From positions 1 to 39,702 of the forward strand of contig JABMRT010000160.1 in the NCBI GenBank assembly GCA_013202295.1: DNA of 39,702 bases. Reading direction: 5' to 3'. Below, piece after piece: positions 15,314 through 23,771 of this stretch. The notes beneath the pieces are model-generated. The model ran no database searches and was not told the DNA's origin. It worked only from the letters and a program-made list of their open reading frames with translations. Source of the stretch: Candidatus Zhuqueibacterota bacterium. Its GTDB lineage: Bacteria > Zhuqueibacterota > QNDG01 > JABMRT01. The stretch's first letter is position 1, and each line of letters begins with the position of its first letter. Made by a program: the position numbers and the translations under genes.

Positions 15314-16993
15314 ATGCTACGCCGATTTCACCAGTTTCTCATATTAAGCCTTTTAATATCCACAAGCCTTTTTGCAGAGCGCACTGTTGGATTGATATTT
15401 AATGAACCGGACGCATTTCAAGGGTATACTCTATTCGCGCCAAATTCATCGACGACTGTCTACCTGATTGACAATGAAGGATATAAGGTTCACTCATGGG
15501 TGGGCCAGTATATGCCCGGCCTTGTTGTGTATCTGCTTGAAAACGGCCATCTTCTCAAGTCATGTGCGGTACATAATTTTTATTTTTCTGCTGGCGGAAC
15601 CGGCGGATTGATTCGTGAAATTGATTGGGATGGAACCGTGATCTGGCAATATCAGTATTCCAGTTCCACCGTGTGTCAGCATCACGATATTGAATCCCTC
15701 CCCAATGGCAATGTGCTTATTCTGGCATGGGAATACAAGTCATACGCAAATGCAATTGGTGCGGGTCGAAATCCTTCTACTGTTCAGAATAACAAGTTGT
15801 GGATGGAGCATGTGATTGAAATCGAGCCTACTGGTGGCGATATCGTCTGGAAATGGCATGTGTGGGATCACTTGATTCAGGATTACAGTGCAGCGAAAGA
15901 CAATTATGGTGTTGTGGAAGATCATCCTGAGCTGATGGATTTGAATTATGTGAGCACCATGAATAACACTGAGGATTGGCTGCACGCAAATTCTGTGGAT
16001 TACAATCCCGATTTGGATCAAATTATGATCAGCCTGAGAAGTATTGGTGAGATCTGGGTCATTGATCATAGTACCACAACAGCAGAAGCAGCCGGGCATA
16101 CCGGAGGCAATAGTGGTATGGGAGGGGATATTTTATATCGATGGGGCAATCCACATACGTATCGCGCAGGAGATGAGTCTGATCAATATCTTTTCAATCA
16201 GCATGATGCCAACTGGATTCCTGCGGGTGAGCCAGGAGAAGGCAACATTCTGATATTCAATAATGGCTCGGGACGTCCTCAAGGTCGCAATACAACCGTG
16301 GTGGAAATTGTTCCCCCAGTTGATGAAAATAATCAATATACATTGTATGGTGATAATTATGGTCCGGAAGCACCCATTTGGATTTATGGTGAAGAGGAAT
16401 TAGAGAGATTCTATAGCCCGAATATTTCCGGAGCGCAGAGACTCCCAAATGGCAATACATTGATTTGTGACGGCTCACACGGAACATTTATGGAAGTTAC
16501 AGATGAAAATGAACTGGTTTGGGAATATATTAATCCAGTCACGATGCAAGGGATTATGACTCAGGGAGATGATTTTTTCAGCAGTCCCGATGGATCTTCC
16601 CATAACAACCAGGTATTTCGGGCGTATCGTTATGCGCCTGATTATCCGGGATTAGATGAGAAGGATCTAACTCCGAAAGGCACCATTGAACTCTATCCTG
16701 CAGCCGTTGATGGAAATGTGTCGCTCTCCTCAGAATTTGTGTTGAATCAGAATTATCCGAATCCATTTAATCCCAGTACAGTAATTTCATTTTCCCTGCC
16801 CACAGCCGGATTGGTTTCTGTGAAGATTTACTCATTATTAGGAGAGCTTGTCCACACACTGGTTAGGGAGACGTTATCCTCAGGTGATCATCATTATGAA
16901 TGGGATGCATCCAACCTACCCAGCGGGATTTATATATACAGACTTCAGACTGAGACTCAGATGATCACACGGAAGATGATGTTGCTGGAATAG
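15314..16993 (+). CDS. Secreted arylsulfotransferase-like protein with T9SS sorting domain
   Basis: The 559-residue product has a signal peptide (about residues 1-20, ending LFA). A propeller-like domain resembles bacterial arylsulfate sulfotransferase (ASST/Arylsulfotran_2). Typical phrases are GLIREIDWDGTVIWQY, QHHDIESLPNGNVLIL, HANSVDYNPDLDQIMIS, EIWVIDH and FNQHDANWIPAG, and they contain the histidines expected near the active site. Residues about 478-559 are a type A Por secretion domain (NYPNPFNPSTVISFSLP ... LPSGIYIYRLQTE). The protein should therefore cross the outer membrane by type IX secretion. GAGGGG (15300-15305) gives a good start. This tail is of a different subtype from the cluster at 28.8-39.7 kb. 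Sulfotransfer activity itself is inferred. Confidence 0.86.
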   Translation: MLRRFHQFLILSLLISTSLFAERTVGLIFNEPDAFQGYTLFAPNSSTTVYLIDNEGYKVHSWVGQYMPGLVVYLLENGHLLKSCAVHNFYFSAGGTGGLIREIDWDGTVIWQYQYSSSTVCQHHDIESLPNGNVLILAWEYKSYANAIGAGRNPSTVQNNKLWMEHVIEIEPTGGDIVWKWHVWDHLIQDYSAAKDNYGVVEDHPELMDLNYVSTMNNTEDWLHANSVDYNPDLDQIMISLRSIGEIWVIDHSTTTAEAAGHTGGNSGMGGDILYRWGNPHTYRAGDESDQYLFNQHDANWIPAGEPGEGNILIFNNGSGRPQGRNTTVVEIVPPVDENNQYTLYGDNYGPEAPIWIYGEEELERFYSPNISGAQRLPNGNTLICDGSHGTFMEVTDENELVWEYINPVTMQGIMTQGDDFFSSPDGSSHNNQVFRAYRYAPDYPGLDEKDLTPKGTIELYPAAVDGNVSLSSEFVLNQNYPNPFNPSTVISFSLPTAGLVSVKIYSLLGELVHTLVRETLSSGDHHYEWDASNLPSGIYIYRLQTETQMITRKMMLLE

Positions 16994-17007
16994 ATTGGGA
17001 TTATAAA

Positions 17008-17475
17008 TTATTTAAGATTTTCTCGCAGAAATCGATTCAACTGGTTTGCGAATGTTTCACGGTCCTTTAAAGCAAACGCGGCCGGGCCTCCGGTTGTGAC
17101 TCCGGATCCGCGCAATTCATCCATGAAATTGCGGATTGAGAGTTGCTCGCCGATATTCTCTTTTGTGTAGAAACGTCCTCGCGGAGAGAGTACGAAGGCA
17201 TGTTTTTCAATAGCCGCAGCAGCGAAGGGGATATCCTCGGTAATCACCAGATCCCCGGAGTTGATATGTTCCAGTATCCTTTCATCCGCAACATCCAATC
17301 CGGATGGGACGAGAAGAAAATCGATAAACTGTGAATTCGGAATTCTCAGTGGTTTGTTGGCAACCAGAGTGATCGGGATACATTCGCGCTTTGACGCACG
17401 AAACAGAATCTCCTTAACGACTTTGGGGCAGGCATCGGCATCAACCCAGATGTGCAACACACTTTGATTTGTCAT
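17008..17475 (-). CDS. YaiI/YqxD-family protein (DUF188, UPF0178)
   Basis: The 155-residue product is a full-length DUF188 protein. The signature is present throughout: IWVDADACPKVVKEIL near the N-terminus, VITEDIPFAAAAIEKHAFVLSPRGRFYT in the middle (a PIN-like acidic strand), and FMDELRGSGVTTGGPAAFALKDRETFANQLNRFL at the C-terminus. The conserved acidic residues suggest a PIN-like metal-dependent nuclease fold, but the family function is unknown. Its ATG overlaps the TGA of the upstream flavoprotein gene by four bases, so the two are translationally coupled. It is convergent with the arylsulfotransferase-like gene, with a 14-bp gap. Confidence 0.93.
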   Translation of the reverse strand: MTNQSVLHIWVDADACPKVVKEILFRASKRECIPITLVANKPLRIPNSQFIDFLLVPSGLDVADERILEHINSGDLVITEDIPFAAAAIEKHAFVLSPRGRFYTKENIGEQLSIRNFMDELRGSGVTTGGPAAFALKDRETFANQLNRFLRENLK

Positions 17476-18692
17476 GAAATATCCGCTGCGGATTTACCTG
17501 CTACCCAGCCAGACGACCAGGCCCATTGCAGATTGTATCCACCGCAGTCGCCGTCTACATCCATAATCTCGCCTGCGAAATAAAGTCCGGGTACCAGTTT
17601 GGATTCCAATGTACTTGGATAGACTTCATCCGTGACAATACCGCCAGCTGTTACTTGAGCCGAACTCCATGATCTTGTGCCTGTAACAGGAATTTTCCAA
17701 CAGATCAAGGCATCCATCAAGGATTTAACAGGACTTTCGTTTAATTGAGAACAGATTGTATCGCAGGGGATTCGTGCTTCTTTCAGAAGAACAGGAATCA
17801 GACGCTTGTGAACCAGCGAGATTAAACTTTCCTGAACGGGCTGATTTTTGAAATGATCCATGCGATCCATGAGTTGTTTGTGGATATCATCCGATTGTAG
17901 ATCAGGCAGAAGATTAATATGTAGAACAGGAATTTGCTCTTTCTCCAATGATTCATTAACCAACCTTGCCATTTGCAGCGCGGGGATTCCGGACAGACCG
18001 TCTTCCATAAAATGAATTTCTCCGATTTCAGACCGAAGCTCATTTCCATCAGACTTCAAGCTGATTGATGCCTGAATCTTCAAACCCTTGAGACTTTTTG
18101 AAAAAGGTTCGTCCCATATCAATTGAACGATTGCCGGGCTTGGCGTGCGAATTGAGTGTCCCAATTGTTCCGCCAATGTAAAGCCCGAGCCGTTTGATCC
18201 CATATTGGGAGAAGCCCGCCCGCCTGCAGCCAGGATGACACGATCTGCCTGCAATGTGTCCCCGCCTCCCAGTTTGATCAGGAAATCATGTTTTGTCCGC
18301 TCAATCCGTTGCACTGTTGCATCACAGTTTTCCGTTATTCCACGTTGAGCCATGGCATTGCGGAGAATATCCAAGACACTGGATGCCTGCATAGATCTCG
18401 GAAAAACACGGCCGAAATCTGATTCGGCGATCCAGGAGAGACCCATGTTTTCAAACAGTTCGAGTGTGTCGTTTCGATCGAATTGTGAAAAAATCAATTG
18501 AATGAAATCGGGATTGCCATGATAATGATTCATCTCTGAATTTAGATTGGATAGATTGCAGTGGCCATTGCCGGTCGCGAGCAGTTTCTTTCCGACACGG
18601 GGGAGGCGTTCCAATATTTGAATATTGGCGCCCTGTTCCGCTGCGGTAATGGCGGCCATCATGCCTGAGGCACCGCCGCCAATGATGAGAAT
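17472..18692 (-). CDS. HI0933/YhiN-family FAD flavoprotein with a non-standard start
   Basis: The first ATG (18660-18662) gives 396 residues beginning MMAAITAAEQG. It would cut the gene just after the FAD-binding loop, because the codons immediately upstream in frame (18663-18692) read ILIIGGGASG, the missing first strand and dinucleotide loop. The frame remains open back to a TAA at 18738-18740 and contains no ATG, GTG or TTG. The true start is therefore an ATT or ATC codon, or a base has changed; 18692 (ATT) is used here as the minimal extension. The remainder is typical of the family: a GNGHCNLSN motif, an AAGGRASP loop and a C-terminal GLYFAGEIMDVDGDCGGYNLQWAWSSG. The stop overlaps the DUF188 start (ATGA). 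Confidence 0.85.
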   Translation of the reverse strand: MLIIGGGASGMMAAITAAEQGANIQILERLPRVGKKLLATGNGHCNLSNLNSEMNHYHGNPDFIQLIFSQFDRNDTLELFENMGLSWIAESDFGRVFPRSMQASSVLDILRNAMAQRGITENCDATVQRIERTKHDFLIKLGGGDTLQADRVILAAGGRASPNMGSNGSGFTLAEQLGHSIRTPSPAIVQLIWDEPFSKSLKGLKIQASISLKSDGNELRSEIGEIHFMEDGLSGIPALQMARLVNESLEKEQIPVLHINLLPDLQSDDIHKQLMDRMDHFKNQPVQESLISLVHKRLIPVLLKEARIPCDTICSQLNESPVKSLMDALICWKIPVTGTRSWSSAQVTAGGIVTDEVYPSTLESKLVPGLYFAGEIMDVDGDCGGYNLQWAWSSGWVAGKSAADIS

Positions 18693-18764
18693 ATTTAATT
18701 TGTTTGCGTTGATATGGGCTTTCCAATCTTGATTTAATTATATCATCCTAAATATGATAAAGAT

Positions 18765-18831
18765 GGATGAAGGATCTCATTAAGTAAAAGACAATAGATC
18801 CTTCTCCCGAAAAGCGGGATCAGGATGACAG
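18765..18831. repeat. Dispersed palindromic intergenic element, copy 2
   Basis: On the minus strand it begins TGTCATCCTGATCCCGC, forms the internal hairpin CCCGC-TTTT-CGGGAG and then AAGGATCT. After a spacer this pairs with AGATCCTTCATCC. The opening is alignable with the element at 13491-13571 (TGTCATTTCGATCCCGC...GGGAGAGAAATCT), so both belong to one dispersed family. It lies between two leftward genes. Confidence 0.65.
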
Positions 18832-18845
18832 ACACTATTTATAGG

Positions 18846-19979
18846 TTATTCGAATGGGAATTTGTACTGATTCAGATTCCACTTATCGCGCAGTTCGACG
18901 AGTTGTTTCTGGACGACTCCATCCACGGGAGCGCCAACATCCATGCGTTCGAGCCAGGTTAAATGTTCCTTCTCGCCGGCAGTATAAATTCTATCTTCAT
19001 CAGGCATTTTTTTAGCAATCCGTAAAGCGCGGAGAATCTCGCCCGTACTCTTTTTAAAATCCTTGGGCTCTGTGAACGCCTCAATACTGATCGCTATAAA
19101 GAAATGGCCGAGTGAGAAAGGTTTTCGATTGCCATCCGAATCCATGCCGGTGAGTGCTTTTAGAAATGCGCCTTGCTGTAGTGCTGCGGAGAGGATCTCC
19201 ACAACTGTTGCGTATCCATACCCTTTATATCCTGCCATTTCTTCAGTGGGACCTCCGAGAGGTGCCAGCGAAGCTTTGCCCGCGACAAAATCTTTGAGCA
19301 CCTGATCTGTGTCTGTTCTGAAACGACCATCCTCGCCAAGAACCCAACCTTGCGGAAGCGGTTTGCCGAGTCGGGCATAGGCTTCGATTTTGCCTCGCTG
19401 CACGAGTGAGGTCGCGCAATCCAGCACAAACGGAAAGTCTTCATCCGAGGGCATGCCGAAACAAAGTGGATTGGTGCCAAGCATGGGTTCAACACCAAGT
19501 GTTGGCGCGACCGAGGGGCGAGCATTGGTTCCAATAATGCCGATCATATCCTGTTCGGTCGCCATCAAGGCGTAATATCCCGCGATGCCGAAATGATTTG
19601 AATTGCGTACGACTGTCATTCCCATCCCGGTTTGCTTCGCCTTGTGAATCGCGATTTCCATGGCCTGTTTGGAAATAATATGTCCCATGCCGTTTTGTCC
19701 ATCGATCACTGCTGTGGCTGGTGACTCCTTCACGATTTTGATCTTTGTCACCGGATTGACCACACCCCGATTGATCCGATCAAGATAAATGGGCTTGAAA
19801 CGGCCCACGCCATGTGTATCCATGCCACGCTTGTCAGCCATGATCAGATGATTTGCACACACTGCTGCATCCGCTTCCGGCACGTTGTGCAGGATGAAAA
19901 CATCCTTCATGAAGTTTTCAAGAAGATCAAAGGGTACATTACAGATTGATTGGCCCATAAATAGGATGTCCTTTATCAT
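18846..19979 (-). CDS. Malate/L-lactate dehydrogenase family (Ldh2) NAD(P)-dependent oxidoreductase
   Basis: The 377-residue product is a member of the Ldh2 family (malate, L-lactate, L-sulfolactate or ureidoglycolate dehydrogenases). The sequence has DKRGMDTHGVGRF near residue 48-60, NSNHFGIAGYYA in the NADH-binding loop, LGTNPLCFGMPS, LDCATSLVQRGKIEAYA and GGPTEEMAGYKGYGYATVVEILSAAL. All are standard for the fold. Length is normal. Either the ATG at 19979 or the one at 19958 could be used; AAGGA lies ten bases before the second. The exact 2-hydroxy acid substrate cannot be told from sequence. It is a single cytoplasmic gene, not evidently in an operon. Confidence 0.92.
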   Translation of the reverse strand: MIKDILFMGQSICNVPFDLLENFMKDVFILHNVPEADAAVCANHLIMADKRGMDTHGVGRFKPIYLDRINRGVVNPVTKIKIVKESPATAVIDGQNGMGHIISKQAMEIAIHKAKQTGMGMTVVRNSNHFGIAGYYALMATEQDMIGIIGTNARPSVAPTLGVEPMLGTNPLCFGMPSDEDFPFVLDCATSLVQRGKIEAYARLGKPLPQGWVLGEDGRFRTDTDQVLKDFVAGKASLAPLGGPTEEMAGYKGYGYATVVEILSAALQQGAFLKALTGMDSDGNRKPFSLGHFFIAISIEAFTEPKDFKKSTGEILRALRIAKKMPDEDRIYTAGEKEHLTWLERMDVGAPVDGVVQKQLVELRDKWNLNQYKFPFE

Positions 19980-20254
19980 GAGTGTTTAAAGAGTGCAATC
20001 CAACATGTCAGGTTTTATGCGCCAATAAAATAGTAAGCTTCAGGCAGGAATGCAAGTTGGAAATAAGATAGGAGGGTGGGGACATGAACCTTACTTCATC
20101 GTTCTAAAATATAAATCGCGATAATGGTTCATGCCCCCAGGCAAAAAAGAGTAGAATGGTGGAGAATTAAAAACCAGACACAAAAAATGTGAGCAAGTCC
20201 AATTCTTCAATGTTAGGACGGATATGAGTCTACAATGTTTACTAAAAAAAAGAC
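19980..20254. other. Intergenic stretch with a 12-bp inverted repeat
   Basis: No gene is seen between the Ldh2 gene and the blaI promoter. The stretch contains the inverted arms GGGGACATGAACC (20078-20090) and GGTTCATGCCCC (20126-20137), separated by 35 bp. They may form a transcript end or be another dispersed palindromic element. Confidence 0.5.
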
Positions 20255-20307
20255 TTGACAAATTTGAAAAAGCGATTATATTGTAACTAGATTACTACAT
20301 ATTAGTA
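20255..20307 (+). promoter_or_regulatory. blaI promoter with downstream operator dyad
   Basis: TTGACA (20255-20260) and TATATT (20277-20282) with a 16-bp spacer form a near-consensus housekeeping promoter. Just after the -10 box the dyad TACTACATATTAGTA (20293-20307) has arms TACTA and TAGTA, and CTAG repeats flank it. BlaI/MecI-type repressors bind dyads at such positions and regulate their own operon, so this is the probable operator. AAAAGG (20327-20332) then leads to the blaI ATG at 20340. Confidence 0.72.
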
Positions 20308-20339
20308 GAGCTAGCTTGCGATTAACAAAAGGTTTATTT

Positions 20340-20738
20340 ATGTCTAAGAAAACTGGATTGCCGGATCTTTCAAAAGCAGAGTATGATATTCTCCGAGTCT
20401 TGTGGAAACAGGGGCGCCAGACCATTCGGGAACTGCATGACCGTTTATATGAAACCTCCGGGTGGGCCTATACAACCACCAAGACCATGATGGATCGGAT
20501 GGTGCAGAAGGGACTTCTCTCCCGCGAGCAATTTCACGGGATATTTCTGTATCAGGCTATCATTTCCCGTCCGGCTGGACTGGCGAAAATGGTGAAGTTC
20601 TTTGCGGACCGGGTGGTTGAGCTTGACAGTAGTGAGGTTGTTGCCATGTTTGCTCAGAGCAAGGCAATTACTGCTGAAGAGATCAAAGAACTCGAAGCAC
20701 TACTTCTTGAAGAATCCAGGGAGCGAGAAAATGGCTGA
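20340..20738 (+). CDS. blaI: BlaI/MecI/CopY-family transcriptional repressor
   Basis: The 132-residue product is a typical BlaI-type regulator. An N-terminal winged helix (LSKAEYDILRVLWKQGRQTIRELHDRL...YTTTKTMMDRMVQKGLLSRE, about residues 10-66) binds DNA, and a C-terminal helical dimerisation region (about 75-132) carries the site cleaved on induction in known systems. The ATG at 20340 is selected by AAAAGG seven bases upstream. It overlaps the downstream M56 gene by eight bases, the usual blaI-blaR1 arrangement. It probably represses both genes through the dyad at 20293-20307. No beta-lactamase is nearby, so the regulated process may be envelope repair instead. Confidence 0.93.
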   Translation: MSKKTGLPDLSKAEYDILRVLWKQGRQTIRELHDRLYETSGWAYTTTKTMMDRMVQKGLLSREQFHGIFLYQAIISRPAGLAKMVKFFADRVVELDSSEVVAMFAQSKAITAEEIKELEALLLEESRERENG

Positions 20739-22302
20739 GTCTATTTTATTAATCCTTCAGAAAACGAGTCACTCCATCGTCCCGTTTCTTTTACGCGAAT
20801 CAGTTTATGCCACTGTGGTGTTTGTTGTTATCTTCCTGCTTCAATGGATGCTTCGCAAACGCTCACACTTTTTACATACTGGATTGTGGCTGCTTGTGTT
20901 CATCCGTCTTGTTTTACCTACGGATTTATCGCAACCATTCAGCGGTAGATCGCTCATCACCCAATGGATTGACTCACGCATGATCCAATCTCTGGATGGG
21001 TGGATGGGGGAAGAGCATGGCGATATTTCATCTTCCAACGCCATGGATAAAAGCCATTCAATCCCTGCGACAGGATGGGCAGAATTTGACGATCAAACCA
21101 TCCTTTTTATACTATGGATGGGTGGAATGGTAATCCTTTCTGTGTTGTATTTACGACGATTGAATCATTTCCGTCGATTGATTCGTTCAGGGGTTGTGGT
21201 TCAGCAGACTCATGCGAGAGACATCCTGATTCATTGGCGGCAACGATTTGGAATCCAGCGTTCTGTGCAATTGCTGACTGCTCCAACCTCCATGTCACCA
21301 TTTACATCAGGAATCCTGAAACCGGTCATTCTGATTCCCGAACCTTTGCTGGATTTTCATCATAGATCCGATCTTGAATCTGTGATTGCACACGAGCTCG
21401 CGCATATCAAACGACTCGACGATTTGTGGATCAAACTGCAGAATATTATCCAAATTATGTACTTTTTCCATCCGATTGTCTGGATGGCTGGCAGTCGATT
21501 GCATGTCGGACGTGAGTGTGCCTGTGACAGTTTGGTGCTTTCACAGGGATGCATTCAACGTGAACCATATGCGCGTGGACTGCTCAATATGATTAAATTG
21601 AATACTCTCGGGCCCGATTGTGTTACTCTAATTCCGTCGTTTTCGAGCGAACGGAATAAACTGTTCACACGACTGAAGCATATGAAAGGAGAACACAATA
21701 TGCGAGGGATACACAAAATAGGGATGATTGGCCTGTTGATCGGACTGGCTGTTTTCATCCTGCCAATGGCTGCTTCAACCTGGCAGCCGCTGAAACCCGG
21801 ACCCCAACTCAGTGCAATGGTTACTGTTCTTGCTGCAGCGGCCGCACAAAAATCTGCTCAGGCAGCTACAGAAACAATGGTGTCCCAATCAGAAACCTCC
21901 ACTTCTGATTTCAAACTCATCATGCCTGTCGAAGGAGGGAAGATTGTAAGCGGGTATGGAATGCGGAAAGACCCCCTGGACGGCAGGATGAAACAGCATA
22001 GGGGAGTGGACATTCCTGAAAAAGAAGGTACATCTGTCATGGCTGCTGCTGATGGTGTGGTTCAGGTAGCTGAGTTTCGCGAGGGATACGGCAATTTTAT
22101 CGAAATCAGCCATAAGGGTGAATTAACCACCCGTTATGGCCAGCTTTATACCATTCTTGTGAAATCCAGAATGACAGTAAAACAAGGACAGCAGATTGGC
22201 ACTGTAGGTCAAACCGGTCGCTCTACGGGGCCGCATTTGCATTTCGAAGTGCGAGTCGAGGATGAGGCGATTGATCCCGAGCCGCATTTAGAAACAAAAT
22301 AA
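20731..22302 (+). CDS. BlaR1-like M56 peptidase fused to a C-terminal M23 (LytM) domain
   Basis: The product is 523 residues from the ATG at 20731. The N-terminal part has several membrane segments (about residues 10-35, 40-60 and 115-135). The cytoplasmic M56 zinc-protease site HELAH (His221, Glu222, His225) follows, with a later GRECACDSLVL. A further membrane segment (about 330-350) leads to an extracytoplasmic M23 domain (residues about 395-523) in place of the penicillin-binding sensor of BlaR1. The M23 ligands HRGVD (His423, Asp427) and HLHFE (His502, His504) are present. The usual catalytic His in the YxHL motif is Gln471 (TRYGQL), so it may bind peptidoglycan more than cut it. The role is probably sensing wall state and inactivating BlaI. 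Confidence 0.9.
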   Translation: MAESILLILQKTSHSIVPFLLRESVYATVVFVVIFLLQWMLRKRSHFLHTGLWLLVFIRLVLPTDLSQPFSGRSLITQWIDSRMIQSLDGWMGEEHGDISSSNAMDKSHSIPATGWAEFDDQTILFILWMGGMVILSVLYLRRLNHFRRLIRSGVVVQQTHARDILIHWRQRFGIQRSVQLLTAPTSMSPFTSGILKPVILIPEPLLDFHHRSDLESVIAHELAHIKRLDDLWIKLQNIIQIMYFFHPIVWMAGSRLHVGRECACDSLVLSQGCIQREPYARGLLNMIKLNTLGPDCVTLIPSFSSERNKLFTRLKHMKGEHNMRGIHKIGMIGLLIGLAVFILPMAASTWQPLKPGPQLSAMVTVLAAAAAQKSAQAATETMVSQSETSTSDFKLIMPVEGGKIVSGYGMRKDPLDGRMKQHRGVDIPEKEGTSVMAAADGVVQVAEFREGYGNFIEISHKGELTTRYGQLYTILVKSRMTVKQGQQIGTVGQTGRSTGPHLHFEVRVEDEAIDPEPHLETK

Positions 22303-22323
22303 TCCTTCCCAACGGCCCCAAAA

Positions 22324-22356
22324 ATGCCCTTCCTCCATAGAGGGGGAAGGGTGCAT
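22324..22356. terminator. Hairpin between convergent genes
   Basis: ATGCCCTTCCTCC and GGGGGAAGGGTGCAT form an imperfect stem around an ATAGA loop. It lies between the convergent M56/M23 gene and the aspartate kinase gene. There is no long T-tract, so termination is likely but not certain. Confidence 0.45.
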
Positions 22357-22376
22357 ATCCACAAATTATATTTCTA

Positions 22377-23771
22377 TCAAAAATTTGAATTATTTACACA
22401 GAGTTCCATGTTCAGTGCTTTGATTGCATCCTTGAAATGATCGCGGGTGATCACAAACTGCATATTGACCTGTCGCATGGATTGTGACACGCATTCCACA
22501 TTGATCTGATTCTCGGCAAGCACCCTGGCGGCATGGGCCAGCACGCCCGGTTTGGCAATATTTGAACCAATGATACTAATCACAGCCACAGGTTTGGTTT
22601 GAACTTCCTGATATTTGGATTTGAGATCCGTTAATAGGGCTTCAGAAAGCAGCCTATCCCAGATGACGAGTGAGATAGAGTTGGCATTTGTGGTTTTCAG
22701 AATATAACTGATCCGGTGTTTGTGAAAGACTTCCATCATGTGCAAATCGAAACCCACTTCACCCACCATGGATGAATCATGAATTTCAATGACACTGACA
22801 TCTTCCGCGCCTGCGATGATCTCCACGCGGGATTCCGGCCCCATGTAATTCTTTGAAATCAGCGTGCCGGGATGATCTGGTTCAAAGGTGTTCTTGATTC
22901 GCAAATTGATACCGAGTTGTTCCAGGGGTTTCGATGCTTTGGGATGAATGGCTTCCATGCCGATATCCGCGAGCTGATCTGCGACATCATAATTCGTATG
23001 CCCGACCGGAACAGCATTTTCCACGCCCACGATATTCGGATCAGCGGAGGAAAGATGGTATTCTTTCTGAATGATGGCTTCATCTGCTTTGACTTCCACA
23101 GCCACCTTGGAAAAAGTGACCTCGGAATATCCCCGATCAAATTCACGCATGATGCCTTCGGTGCCCTTCGTGTATCCGGTTGCCACAATCATTTGTTTTG
23201 AGAGGTCCACATCCTTAAACGCTTTGTGAATGCGCTCATCGATGGTCAGAAACTCTGAATCATGAAATCCACTTAAATCAATTAGCTTGGCTGGTATATC
23301 ATTGTTATTCAGGATATTGACTGAATTGAAGGAAGAATGGGCTTCTCCGATTGAGGCCAGAATTTCTCTCGTTGCAAGCAGGATGTTGCTTTTGGCGACA
23401 TATCCGGATGCCAGCACTTCAGACATGCTCGCGAGCACATTTTTGGTTTGGGTAATCCGGTCCTTGATAAAGGCATCAGCTTCTTTGAGATCCAGACCAA
23501 TTTTTAAAAAAGAATCATTGATTTGAAAGAGGTTGTCCAGCAAACCATCCAGGCTCTTTTCATAATCCACCTGATCCGTAAATCTTGCGTAAATGCCGGG
23601 TGCGCCGGTTTTCTTATTTTCCAATAACAAGTCAGTGACACCGCCATAAGCGGAAACAACCAGAATTCGGTTGGTGATACGCACTTTCTTTCCATCAGTT
23701 AAAATGATGTTCTGGAGCACATTGCCAAACTTCGACATGGATGTGCCGCCAATTTTTTCAACAGTAAGCAT
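22377..23771 (-). CDS. Aspartate kinase, Ask_Ect-like
   Basis: The product is 464 residues from the ATG at 23771. The open frame runs 83 codons further upstream, but that segment is Cys/Phe-rich, unlike the family and AT-rich, so it is a leader. The N-terminus VEKIGGTSMSKFGNVL and the LVVSAYGGVTDLLLENKKTGAPG segment are characteristic of the aspartokinases found with ectoine genes (Ask_Ect). FDRGYSEVTFSKVAVEV and IHPKASKPLEQLGINLRIKNTF complete the catalytic domain. Two ACT-like domains follow (about residues 310-460). It converts aspartate to aspartyl phosphate at the head of the lysine/threonine/methionine/ectoine branches. No ectABC genes are in the window, so the ectoine link is only by similarity. 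Confidence 0.92.
   Translation of the reverse strand: MLTVEKIGGTSMSKFGNVLQNIILTDGKKVRITNRILVVSAYGGVTDLLLENKKTGAPGIYARFTDQVDYEKSLDGLLDNLFQINDSFLKIGLDLKEADAFIKDRITQTKNVLASMSEVLASGYVAKSNILLATREILASIGEAHSSFNSVNILNNNDIPAKLIDLSGFHDSEFLTIDERIHKAFKDVDLSKQMIVATGYTKGTEGIMREFDRGYSEVTFSKVAVEVKADEAIIQKEYHLSSADPNIVGVENAVPVGHTNYDVADQLADIGMEAIHPKASKPLEQLGINLRIKNTFEPDHPGTLISKNYMGPESRVEIIAGAEDVSVIEIHDSSMVGEVGFDLHMMEVFHKHRISYILKTTNANSISLVIWDRLLSEALLTDLKSKYQEVQTKPVAVISIIGSNIAKPGVLAHAARVLAENQINVECVSQSMRQVNMQFVITRDHFKDAIKALNMELCVNNSNF

Noticed and set aside
20602-20730. Longer start for the M56/M23 protein
   Set aside because: It would overlap most of the blaI C-terminus in another frame; GAGCGAG and the ATG at 20731 give the normal start.
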